Source: B8-G4 sp033720735
GTDB taxonomy: Bacteria; Bacteroidota; Bacteroidia; Chitinophagales; Saprospiraceae
Assembly: GCA_033720735.1 (NCBI GenBank)
Contig: JAWWBX010000232.1
Span: 1-7,068, forward strand
DNA length: 7,068 nucleotides
Direction: 5' to 3'
A program made the position numbers and the translations under genes. Below, in pieces: positions 1 through 6,308 of this stretch. The notes under the pieces were generated by a model, which saw nothing but the letters and a program-made list of their open reading frames with translations, did not search any database and was not told where the DNA came from. Numbering within the stretch: position 1 is the first letter of the stretch; each line of letters starts with the position of its first letter.

Positions 1-1272
1 AGCTGCCAGACCTTCATTGTGATGGATGATAATCAGGGGGTCTGTGGTGCCAGCAGCGGTGGTGATTGTAATGGCCCGATCGGTGGGAAGATCGAAACAT
101 GGGAAGGCGAGCCTGTGAGCAATGTAGAAGTGACTTTGAGGCGGAACGATACCATTCTTGAGTCTCGCACGACGTTCGTCAACGGCACCTATCAGATGGG
201 GTGGTCAGATCTGGACACGCCATATGCCTATACCCTCGAGGCGTTTCGCAACGACAACCACAGGAACGGCGTGAGTACCCTGGATCTGATCAAGATCCAG
301 AAGCATCTACTGGGCCTGGAGTTTCTGGACGGTCCCTACCGACGGATCGCCGCTGATGCCAACGGAAACGAAAGTATCACCGCAGTAGATCTGCTGGAGA
401 TCCGGAAGGTGATCCTTGGACTCAACACGGAGTTCCCGGACAACCTGAGCTGGCGTTTTGTCCCCGAGACGTTCAACTTTGCCGACCCTGAACACCCATG
501 GCCGTTTGCCGAGACGATCGCAGTGGTCAGCTTTATGGAACACAACTTCATTGGCATCAAGATCGGCGATGTCAACGGCACAGTAGATGCACATGCAGCG
601 GACGTTGCGCTCCGGTCGGGCGAAACGTTCACCCTCGAAATCTCAAATCGCCGGGTTGAGGCAGGGGAGGAGCTCTTCATTGATGTGCGCGGGGCGCCTC
701 ACTCACCCATTCTTGGCATCCAAACTGCTTTCCGCTTCGATGACTTGACGTTCAATGGGATCAATCCCGGCACACTCGATGTCGGATCAGGCCATGTGGG
801 CGACCTGGACCCCATACTTACCCTGAGTTGGGCGAGCGGCCACCCGGTCCCGGCCGACGGGACATTGTTCACTTTGCACCTTACCGCGCAGCGCAGCGGA
901 TGGCTGCGTGACCTCATCAGCCTTGACCATCAGCAACTGACAGGTGAGGCGTATGACCAGGAAGAGCAGATCATGGACCTGGCCTTGCACTTTGCGGAAT
1001 CGGCTGTACCGGGAACACACTTGTCCCTCTCAGCAACACCCAATCCTTTCTCCAATACCGTTGACCTGTGGCTCCGCGCTTCGGAAGCTGGGCCGGTCGA
1101 GATCTCCATCCGCAATGTGGCAGGCCAGGTCGTATACCAGCACATCATGACCTGTGATGGCGTACCGGGGCCTGTCGCGGTGGCTGCCGCTGCGTTGGGG
1201 CCGCCCGGGCTGTATGTTGTCTCCGCCGTCAGTGCGGATGCCTCAGCGACCTTGAAGCTGGTGCGGAGGTAG
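1..1272 (+). CDS. C-terminal part of a large T9SS-secreted surface protein (dockerin-like, cohesin-like, sorting domain)
   Basis: The reading frame is open from base 1, so the true start lies upstream; 423 residues are visible, ending in TAG. Residue numbers count from base 1. A short Cys-containing stretch (C2, C15, C23) leads into a beta-rich segment (about 28-80) resembling a carboxypeptidase-regulatory/SdrD-B-like fold. A dockerin-like region follows, with two EF-hand-type repeats: NGVSTLDLIKIQKHLLG (about 89-105) and DANGNESITAVDLLEIRK (about 119-136). The Saprospiraceae-type 'SWRFV' and 'GIKIGDVNG' motifs come next (about 150-193). Residues 207-330 look like a cohesin-like beta sandwich. 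Residues 341-423 match a T9SS type A sorting domain: 'ATPNPFSN' at its start, 'GLYVV' near the end, and the terminal LKLVRR. In the T9SS family this domain directs export across the outer membrane and is usually removed on surface attachment. The protein is therefore inferred to be extracellular or cell-surface; its catalytic or adhesive part, if any, is off-window. It converges on the next gene with only 16 bases between stops. Confidence 0.88.
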   Translation, partial: SCQTFIVMDDNQGVCGASSGGDCNGPIGGKIETWEGEPVSNVEVTLRRNDTILESRTTFVNGTYQMGWSDLDTPYAYTLEAFRNDNHRNGVSTLDLIKIQKHLLGLEFLDGPYRRIAADANGNESITAVDLLEIRKVILGLNTEFPDNLSWRFVPETFNFADPEHPWPFAETIAVVSFMEHNFIGIKIGDVNGTVDAHAADVALRSGETFTLEISNRRVEAGEELFIDVRGAPHSPILGIQTAFRFDDLTFNGINPGTLDVGSGHVGDLDPILTLSWASGHPVPADGTLFTLHLTAQRSGWLRDLISLDHQQLTGEAYDQEEQIMDLALHFAESAVPGTHLSLSATPNPFSNTVDLWLRASEAGPVEISIRNVAGQVVYQHIMTCDGVPGPVAVAAAALGPPGLYVVSAVSADASATLKLVRR

Positions 1273-1288
1273 GGAAGTCTGCGCCGGG

Positions 1289-2302
1289 CTAGTCAAACAG
1301 GTTGTCGTACCGCTCCTCGGACGACCTCTCCTGCAGATCCGCTTCTTTGCCAGGCGTGTTGAGGTCGAGCGTATCATTGGCCTTTTCGCCGCCCATCAGC
1401 AAGAGGGTGCTTTGCTTCTCCCACTGCTCAAGCATCTCGAGGCCTTTCTCCTCGAAAATGCCCTGCTGCAGGTCAATGGTATCCATGAAACTGCTCGACA
1501 TCTCCATGAACTGCTCCATTTCACCCACCTTGGCGGCGACATCGTCGGCGATCTCCTCGAGCGCCATGTCGAATAATGCCCGCTTGTCGGCATCCCCGCT
1601 GATGACGCTCATGGCCGACTTCATTGCTGAGTGCGAGGCGCGGATGGCCTTGCGCTCTTCTTCCTTCAGTTTGACCTGGTCCTTGGTGTCCTCGAGCAGG
1701 ATCTCCGAATTCTGGTACATCTTGGTGAGGACCCGGTACAGGATCTGCAGCTTGTTGTGCAGTGCCCGGTACTTCTCGTTGGTCTCCTTGAGCCGGGCCG
1801 CCTTGCGGCTGGCCAGCACCATCTGATTCTGGATCCCTTTTTCCTTGGCTTTGGAGGCCAAACGCATATTGTTGTCGATCTCTTTCTCGTTTTCCTCCAT
1901 CAGCGTCGCCAACTTGCGCATTTGCCCGCGGATGTTGCCGATCTGCTCGCTCATCTTGCGCAGGTTCTTCTCGAGGTCGTCGACGTAGTTCTTGAGGATG
2001 CCGATGGGATCGATGGTGACGAACATGCTGGTCAGCTTGCGCATGATGCTTTTGTACATATAGCTGACCAGGGTGCGCATTTTGGGGTCGAGCACCATGT
2101 AAATGATCGCTCCGATCACCAGGATCATCAACGCCAGGGTCAGTACGTTGGAGGCCAGGCCGACCAGCCACCCGATGTTGGTCACCAGCAGATACCCCAG
2201 GCCCGCCAGAATGGCGATGAGGAAGATGGCGCCGGTCACCCCTTCGGGGCGTTGCCAGAATGATTTTTTCGGTTTCGGGGGCTCGAAGCTGCTGCCTGCC
2301 AT
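1289..2302 (-). CDS. Membrane-anchored coiled-coil protein with PspA/ESCRT-III-like helical body
   Basis: 337 residues from an ATG at 2302. The frame extends further upstream (to 2383), but that part overlaps the preceding gene and reads like an out-of-frame artefact, so the ATG 10 bases after the upstream stop is chosen. A short Pro/Lys-rich cytosolic tail (1-20) precedes two hydrophobic segments (about 23-43 and 46-71), predicting a membrane hairpin. Residues 98-300 are nearly all helical: a long charged coiled coil (about 104-220), then a second helical block (about 240-296), then an acidic tail. The body resembles PspA/IM30/Vipp1 in pattern: a 'DP..IL' motif at its start, 'KAKEKG..NQMVLASRKAARLK' at the hairpin position where PspA has 'KAELAL..LARAALIEKQKL', and an 'F..ME..I..' type last helix. 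PspA proteins are peripheral membrane-remodelling ESCRT-III relatives and normally lack transmembrane segments, so this would be an unusual anchored form. The similarity is judged by eye, not by alignment. It is the last gene of the minus-strand run. Without the PspA link it is a hypothetical membrane protein. Confidence 0.85.
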   Translation of the reverse strand: MAGSSFEPPKPKKSFWQRPEGVTGAIFLIAILAGLGYLLVTNIGWLVGLASNVLTLALMILVIGAIIYMVLDPKMRTLVSYMYKSIMRKLTSMFVTIDPIGILKNYVDDLEKNLRKMSEQIGNIRGQMRKLATLMEENEKEIDNNMRLASKAKEKGIQNQMVLASRKAARLKETNEKYRALHNKLQILYRVLTKMYQNSEILLEDTKDQVKLKEEERKAIRASHSAMKSAMSVISGDADKRALFDMALEEIADDVAAKVGEMEQFMEMSSSFMDTIDLQQGIFEEKGLEMLEQWEKQSTLLLMGGEKANDTLDLNTPGKEADLQERSSEERYDNLFD

Positions 2303-2312
2303 AGTCTGATAT

Positions 2313-2864
2313 TTAGAGATATTCTTTTGCGTTCTCGATATCCTCGTTAATGATCGCGACGAACGCGTCGAAGGTAGATTCAAATTTTTCCTTGGTCTGA
2401 CGGATCTTGGCCTTGGCCTGCTCGACCTCTTCGTCGGCGGAGTCGATCTTGCTCTGGAATTCAGCGATCCGTTTCTTCATTTCCTCGATCTTCTTGCGCA
2501 TCTCCTCGATCCCGGACTGGTACTTGAGCACCTGGTCCTTTTTGGACGCGACCCGTTCCTTGACCTGGTTGTTGAGTGCTTCGTCAAACTGGCTTTTCTC
2601 ATTCATGAGCACCTGCAGGTAGTGCTTGGCTGAATTGATCAGGCCGGTCTTGGTGACACCCATCGTTTTGGCGGTGGCAAACGCGGATTTGAATGCGATC
2701 GCCTCCTCCAGGTCCATGCTGGCCATGGCATTGAGAGCCTGCTTGTACTTGATGTAGTCAAAGCCATCCTGGGCATGTTTGGCGATGGCTGCCGACAGGA
2801 AATCCGCAGACTTTTTGTCAAACTCTGTTCCGATGTTCAGGGTCTTCTTGATCTCAGTGCTCAT
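2313..2864 (-). CDS. Soluble coiled-coil protein of unknown function
   Basis: 183 residues from an ATG at 2864, stop TAA. The frame is open for 44 more codons upstream, but those overlap the DUF2130 gene and read as Arg/Cys-rich artefact sequence, so MSTEIKK is taken as the start. No signal peptide or membrane segment is visible. The N-terminal half (about 15-90) is a compact helical domain with a 'GFDYIKYKQALNAMASM' block and the Ala-rich 'AFATAKTMGVTK' segment. The C-terminal half (about 90-180) is a highly charged Lys/Glu coiled coil. I do not recognise a named family, though I believe similar proteins occur as hypothetical proteins in other Bacteroidota. It lies 55 bases downstream of the DUF2130 gene and 10 bases upstream of the membrane coiled-coil gene, which suggests it works with one or both. 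A promoter-like box in the 55-base gap could start a separate transcript here. Role as an adaptor or assembly partner is inference only. Confidence 0.85.
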   Translation of the reverse strand: MSTEIKKTLNIGTEFDKKSADFLSAAIAKHAQDGFDYIKYKQALNAMASMDLEEAIAFKSAFATAKTMGVTKTGLINSAKHYLQVLMNEKSQFDEALNNQVKERVASKKDQVLKYQSGIEEMRKKIEEMKKRIAEFQSKIDSADEEVEQAKAKIRQTKEKFESTFDAFVAIINEDIENAKEYL

Positions 2865-2884
2865 GTGCGCATAGTCGGTTGAAA

Positions 2885-2892
2885 CAAAGATA
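2885..2892 (-). promoter_or_regulatory. Candidate Bacteroidota -7 box (TATCTTTG) for the two coiled-coil genes
   Basis: Read on the minus strand, the sequence is TATCTTTG, a full match to the TAnnTTTG -7 element used by the Bacteroidota primary sigma factor. It sits in the only sizeable gap of the minus-strand run, 20 bases upstream of the ATG at 2864, which would give a short leader. No TTTG or clear TTG is seen 19-21 bases further upstream, so the -33 half is missing or weak. It could drive the 183- and 337-residue genes independently of gpsA. A chance match is possible. Confidence 0.45.
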
Positions 2893-2919
2893 TAAATCGC
2901 ATGGCGTGTACGGTGGAAT

Positions 2920-4167
2920 TTAGTCCTCGCTGCCCGGCAGCTGCAACAGATCGATATTCGGTACCGAGGCACCGGCAAGTCCTTTGATCGCACCAAACAT
3001 GCTTGAGGTGTTCTCCAGGACTTTCTGGATCTGCTTCTCGCGCTGGTTCCAGATGCGCGTCATGGCATTCTTCTCCCGCAAGAGGTCTTCCTGCATCTGG
3101 GTAAACCCTTCGACGATCGCTTCCACGTACATTTTAAACTCATTACTCGTCAAATATGCGTAGACCAACTCCATTTTTTCGCCCTTGTTCTCCTGAGCAT
3201 CGACAGCCTGCCGCAATTTGACGACCATGTCGCGGAGAACATGGCTCAATCCTTTAAACTCCTCGTAGGTGCAAACCCAGACGCCATTGATCATACCCAT
3301 GCGATCCAGGTCTTTTGGCATTGCTTGTGTGACCAGTACTCCCACATCGGCCGATTTGCGGCGCATGTCGGCTTTGAACTTCTCGATCCAGGCGGGTTGA
3401 AACTCTTTGGTCCGCTTGCTTTCGTAATAGATCGTGCCGCAGTGCCGGTGTTCGCGCGTGCGCACATGCTGCAGGCAGTCGGCGCCACGGGCACCCTTGC
3501 GGACTTCCTCGATGGTGTCGAGCGGGAAGTTGTGGATTAGCCAGGACTCAATGGCCATTTCCTGCACTTCACCCTGCAATTGCCCTGATCCCTGCTCCGA
3601 CTTGCGCCGCAGCTCCTCGATGAGCTTGCGTTGGTCTTCGAGCTGTTTCTCCTTTTCCCTGAGCGTCATTTCGATGCGGTTGCGCTCCCGTTCAGAGATC
3701 TGATTCTCCATGTTGCGCAGGCGTTCGGTCAGTTTGGTCTCGAAAGCCAGCTCGAGTTCTTGCTGCTGTTGCGACAAGGTGCGCTTGAGCCGGGCATTTT
3801 CGATCTCGGCCTGTTTGAGGGCGAGCAGCTGTTGCTCAACATCCTTGAGTTCTTTGTTCTTCTGTTGCAGCACCTCGTCAAAGTCCTGCTGAAACTGCAG
3901 CTTGAGCTGTGATTTCATGAGCTGCTTTTCCCGCTCAAGTTTTTGCAGGAACATTTCATTTTCGCGTTGTTTCTTGAGTTCGAGGGCCAGTTCGCGCTCA
4001 CGGAGCGAGGCCTCTTTCTTTTCAAGTTGTTCGAGCAACTTTGCCCGTTCGGCAATGAGTTCCTCCTGCAGCTCGGACCTGAACTGGGTGGTCAGTGCGG
4101 TTTCGATGTTAAAATGATGCCCGCAATTGGGGCATGAGATTGCGACACCAGATGCATTCTGCTCCAT
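2920..4167 (-). CDS. DUF2130 domain protein: zinc-knuckle-like N-terminus, coiled coil, nuclease-like C-terminal domain
   Basis: 415 residues from an ATG at 4167, stop TAA. The start is chosen because the protein then opens, as family members do, with a CPxCG motif: C12-P-N-C15-G-H17-H18, a likely metal-binding knuckle, although a second Cys pair is not visible and the His residues may substitute. Residues 26-192 are a long Glu/Gln/Lys/Arg-rich coiled coil. Residues 196-395 carry the DUF2130 hallmarks: 'GEVQEMAIESWL', 'FPLDTIEEVRKGARGADCLQ', 'YYESKRTKEF', 'VLVTQAMPKD', 'GVWVC', 'NKGEKMELVYAYLTS', 'FTQMQEDLLREKNAM', 'REKQIQKVLENT'. D230 plus E249-x-K251, each near a beta strand, has the spacing of a PD-(D/E)xK nuclease site, suggesting nucleic-acid cleavage or binding; this is inference, as the family is not biochemically defined to my knowledge. 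No signal peptide or membrane span. It starts 13 bases after the gpsA stop, so the two are probably co-transcribed; a GAAGGA lies just before the ATG but too close for a normal ribosome site. Confidence 0.92.
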   Translation of the reverse strand: MEQNASGVAISCPNCGHHFNIETALTTQFRSELQEELIAERAKLLEQLEKKEASLRERELALELKKQRENEMFLQKLEREKQLMKSQLKLQFQQDFDEVLQQKNKELKDVEQQLLALKQAEIENARLKRTLSQQQQELELAFETKLTERLRNMENQISERERNRIEMTLREKEKQLEDQRKLIEELRRKSEQGSGQLQGEVQEMAIESWLIHNFPLDTIEEVRKGARGADCLQHVRTREHRHCGTIYYESKRTKEFQPAWIEKFKADMRRKSADVGVLVTQAMPKDLDRMGMINGVWVCTYEEFKGLSHVLRDMVVKLRQAVDAQENKGEKMELVYAYLTSNEFKMYVEAIVEGFTQMQEDLLREKNAMTRIWNQREKQIQKVLENTSSMFGAIKGLAGASVPNIDLLQLPGSED

Positions 4168-4180
4168 ATCCTTCGGTTTT

Positions 4181-5212
4181 TTAGATAAAGTCCACATCGC
4201 GCGCATACGGGTAGCGCATGAGGTAGTCCAACGCGGTTTCAAATGGGTATTGTTCGTAGATGACCTTGTATAGCATGGTGGTGATCGGTACCTGCAGGCG
4301 GTAGTGCTCAGCCAGTTTCATGGCGATCTTGAGCGTGCGCACGCCTTCGGCAACCTCATCGATTGACTGCTGAATGGCTTCAAGCCGCTCACCCTTGCCA
4401 AGCCGGTAGCCAAAGCGGAAGTTGCGGCTGTCCTCGCTGGTGGCGGTGGCGATCAGGTCACCGATACCGGCCGTGCCGAGGAAGGCGTCTGTTCGTGCGC
4501 CCATGGCCTTTCCGAAATACACGATCTCGTGCAACCCCCGGGTGATGAGCATCGACTGGATGTTCTTGCCCAGACCGAGCCCGGCCAGAAAACCAGACCC
4601 CAGCGCAAACACATTCTTGAGAGCGCCGGCGATCTCGGCTCCGAGGATATCATGCGAGCCGAAGACGAAGAACTGGCCACTGCTCAGCAATTCACGGCCT
4701 TCATTGATCACCTCGGTAAATTCACTGGCGATGACGGTGGCAGTCGGCTGGCCGTCGATGATCTCCCGGGCGAGGTTGGGACCCGACAGACAACCGATGC
4801 GCAGGACCGCACTTTCCTCGGCGATCACCTCGCTCATGGTATGGATCTGGCTACGCGAAATGTCGTTCAGGTTGTCGACATCTTCGAGGATATCGAAGCC
4901 CTTGGTACAGTGGATCACGAAGTGTGTCGGGCGCAGGCAAGGCGCGAGTGACCGCATCATTTCACGGAAATTGTCGGAGGGAACCACCGGAAACAATGTC
5001 CGGCATGCCGACGTTAATTCTTCTACCGAAAGGGTGGCCCTGATGTTGGGCGACAGGGAGATCCCGCGCAATTGGTGTGACTGATTGATCATGTCAACCG
5101 TACGCTGCGAGCGGCAGAGCATCATCACGGGGATATTGATCGCCAGCAATTTGGACATCGCAATACCAAAACTGCCGGATCCGATCACGCCTGCCGAACG
5201 CCCTGTTTCCAT
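4181..5212 (-). CDS. gpsA: Glycerol-3-phosphate dehydrogenase [NAD(P)+], GpsA
   Basis: Reduces dihydroxyacetone phosphate to sn-glycerol-3-phosphate with NAD(P)H in the cytosol, giving the backbone for phospholipids. 343 residues from the ATG at 5212, near the family's usual 330-340. The Rossmann nucleotide motif GxGxxG is at G11-S-G-S-F-G16, directly after the N-terminus, which favours this start over in-frame ATGs at 5230 and 5245; the last would abut the divergent gene. Other family landmarks: 'CTKGF' with K104, 'SGPNLAREIIDGQPTATVIAS' region (143-163), 'GALKNVFALGSG' with the catalytic-type K199, 'GIGDLIATATSEDSRNFRFG' region (249-268, with D252, R263, N264), and 'VAEGVRT' (287-293). All key residues appear intact. 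It is the first gene of the minus-strand run, with the DUF2130 gene 13 bases downstream, and is divergent from a secreted hydrolase. Identity is secure; the exact start is less so. Confidence 0.96.
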   Translation of the reverse strand: METGRSAGVIGSGSFGIAMSKLLAINIPVMMLCRSQRTVDMINQSHQLRGISLSPNIRATLSVEELTSACRTLFPVVPSDNFREMMRSLAPCLRPTHFVIHCTKGFDILEDVDNLNDISRSQIHTMSEVIAEESAVLRIGCLSGPNLAREIIDGQPTATVIASEFTEVINEGRELLSSGQFFVFGSHDILGAEIAGALKNVFALGSGFLAGLGLGKNIQSMLITRGLHEIVYFGKAMGARTDAFLGTAGIGDLIATATSEDSRNFRFGYRLGKGERLEAIQQSIDEVAEGVRTLKIAMKLAEHYRLQVPITTMLYKVIYEQYPFETALDYLMRYPYARDVDFI

Positions 5213-5245
5213 AGAAGTGCTAAGATGCATTGACTGACAACTCAT
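5213..5245. promoter_or_regulatory. Short divergent intergenic region between gpsA and the secreted hydrolase
   Basis: With the chosen starts only 33 bases separate the two divergent genes, too few for two complete promoters. At least one promoter must therefore lie inside a coding region, or a start is misplaced. No full TAnnTTTG box is visible on either strand here. The nearest weak candidate is ATTGTTTG on the minus strand at 5249-5256, inside the hydrolase 5' end, which keeps only the TTTG part. No ribosome-binding sequence stands out for either start. Confidence 0.3.
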
Positions 5246-6268
5246 ATGCAAACAATCCGTTATCTTTTTCCATTTCAGCATCAGGCGGGACGATGCCGTT
5301 CTCTGCTCCGGTATCTCACATGCGTCGCGCTGACACTTGGCATCGTGGGAGGTACGGGGGCACAACCAATCGACGACCTCCTAACGGATACGATTGGCCA
5401 GGTGGTCCGGATCGACCGCTATGAGGATGCGCAGGGATACGATGTGTATCTCCCAGCACATCGATCTCCGGATTCTCTCGACCTGGTGGTGTTTCTGCAC
5501 GGCTATGGGGCGCTCAACCCGATGATCTTTGGCAAGTGGATCGAGCACCTCGTAGTCGAAAGGCAGCATTGTGTCGTCTATCCGCGGTACCAGATGTCGC
5601 TCTTTCAACCCTCATCCCAGGAATTTGTGCCCAACACGGTCGAGGCGTTGCATCAATTCCTGAAAGAAGCAAGGCAGCATCTTCCTGTGCGAACCGAAAG
5701 CATGTACCTGGTCGGGCACTCATATGGCGGGGTCATCGCCGCCAACCTGTCGGCCCGTTACCAGCAATACGGCCTGCCGCGTCCATTGGCCGCGTTGATC
5801 TGTCAGCCTGGCACGGGACCCTTCAACGGTGGCGTCATGGAGTCCTACGCGGAGATCGACCCGGACTTGTACCTGGCAGTGATGGTGGGCACCAATGACC
5901 AGACTGTCGGTCAGGAATTTGGTCGCAGGATCTTTGTCGAAGCGCGCAATACCCCCAACCGCATGCTGATCCGCCATTTTCCCGACAACCACCAGGGCCG
6001 GGAGATCGATGCCAGCCATTATGAGCCGTACAGCATTGACGAACGCTTCGACAATGGCATCAGCAACTTTACCTCCAACAAGGCACGGCGTGTGAGCCGA
6101 TTCGACCAGCTTGATGTCCGGGGCTACTGGAAGATGTTCGATTACCTCGTCGACGTAGCGAGGGGAGCCCAGGCGTTCAACGGCTCTCAGGAAATGCTCG
6201 AAGATCTGGGGGAGTGGCCCGATGGACAGCCAGTCCGCAAACTGGAGATCACCATGCCGGAAGAATAA
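5246..6268 (+). CDS. Secreted alpha/beta hydrolase (esterase/lipase-like)
   Basis: 340 residues, stop TAA. The N-terminus has a basic region (R16, R18, R22) and a hydrophobic core (about 23-38) ending in a TGA-Q cleavage-like site near residue 39-40, so it is probably exported by Sec and mature in the periplasm or outside; the n-region is rather long, so a later non-ATG start is possible. The fold is alpha/beta hydrolase: the oxyanion-type 'FLHGYG' at 83-88, nucleophile elbow G157-H-S159-Y-G-G162, a likely acid D218 in 'VGTND', and H249 or H258 in 'DNHQGREIDASHYEP' as the catalytic His. The C-terminal 'RGYWKMFDYLVDVA' (292-305) is a motif shared with other uncharacterised secreted hydrolases of this type. 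The substrate is unknown; an ester is the reasonable guess. The cyclase-family lipoprotein starts within 40 bases downstream on the same strand, implying an operon. Confidence 0.88.
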   Translation: MQTIRYLFPFQHQAGRCRSLLRYLTCVALTLGIVGGTGAQPIDDLLTDTIGQVVRIDRYEDAQGYDVYLPAHRSPDSLDLVVFLHGYGALNPMIFGKWIEHLVVERQHCVVYPRYQMSLFQPSSQEFVPNTVEALHQFLKEARQHLPVRTESMYLVGHSYGGVIAANLSARYQQYGLPRPLAALICQPGTGPFNGGVMESYAEIDPDLYLAVMVGTNDQTVGQEFGRRIFVEARNTPNRMLIRHFPDNHQGREIDASHYEPYSIDERFDNGISNFTSNKARRVSRFDQLDVRGYWKMFDYLVDVARGAQAFNGSQEMLEDLGEWPDGQPVRKLEITMPEE

Positions 6269-6308
6269 GGTGAACGCGTATCTTGAACGAAATCAAATAT
6301 CGACGCAT

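Noticed and set aside
1273..1288. Possible bidirectional terminator between the convergent genes
   Set aside because: The gap is only 16 bases, and no stem-loop with a T-run could be found in or next to it.
1521..2171. 216-codon minus-strand frame overlapping the membrane coiled-coil gene in another frame
   Set aside because: Its Arg/Gln/His/Gly-rich low-complexity translation is typical of a frame-shifted shadow of a coiled-coil gene.
1631..2263. Long plus-strand open frame (210 codons) opposite the membrane coiled-coil gene, plus a second one at 1302-1826
   Set aside because: Both are antisense to a convincing gene. Their composition (His/Gln/Asp/Leu- or Ser-rich) mirrors the codon use of the real strand and they show no domain motifs.
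2865..2996. N-terminal extension of the 183-residue coiled-coil protein
   Set aside because: It would overlap the end of the DUF2130 gene, is Arg/Cys-rich and unlike the rest of the protein; the same reasoning excludes the extensions at 2303-2383 and 4168-4242.
1289..4167. Reading the coiled-coil/nuclease-like module as a phage-defence island
   Set aside because: The neighbours are chromosomal metabolic and surface-protein genes, and there is no integrase, transposase, helicase or other defence gene in the window. Defence remains possible but unsupported.
4422..5084. 220-codon plus-strand open frame opposite gpsA
   Set aside because: It lies wholly within gpsA, whose family motifs are intact. 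The antisense translation is Ser/Arg-rich with no recognisable fold.
5261..5268. TATCTTTT, a near match to the -7 box on the plus strand
   Set aside because: It lies inside the hydrolase coding start, lacks the final G, and no TTG sits at the right distance upstream; it would also need a non-ATG start downstream.
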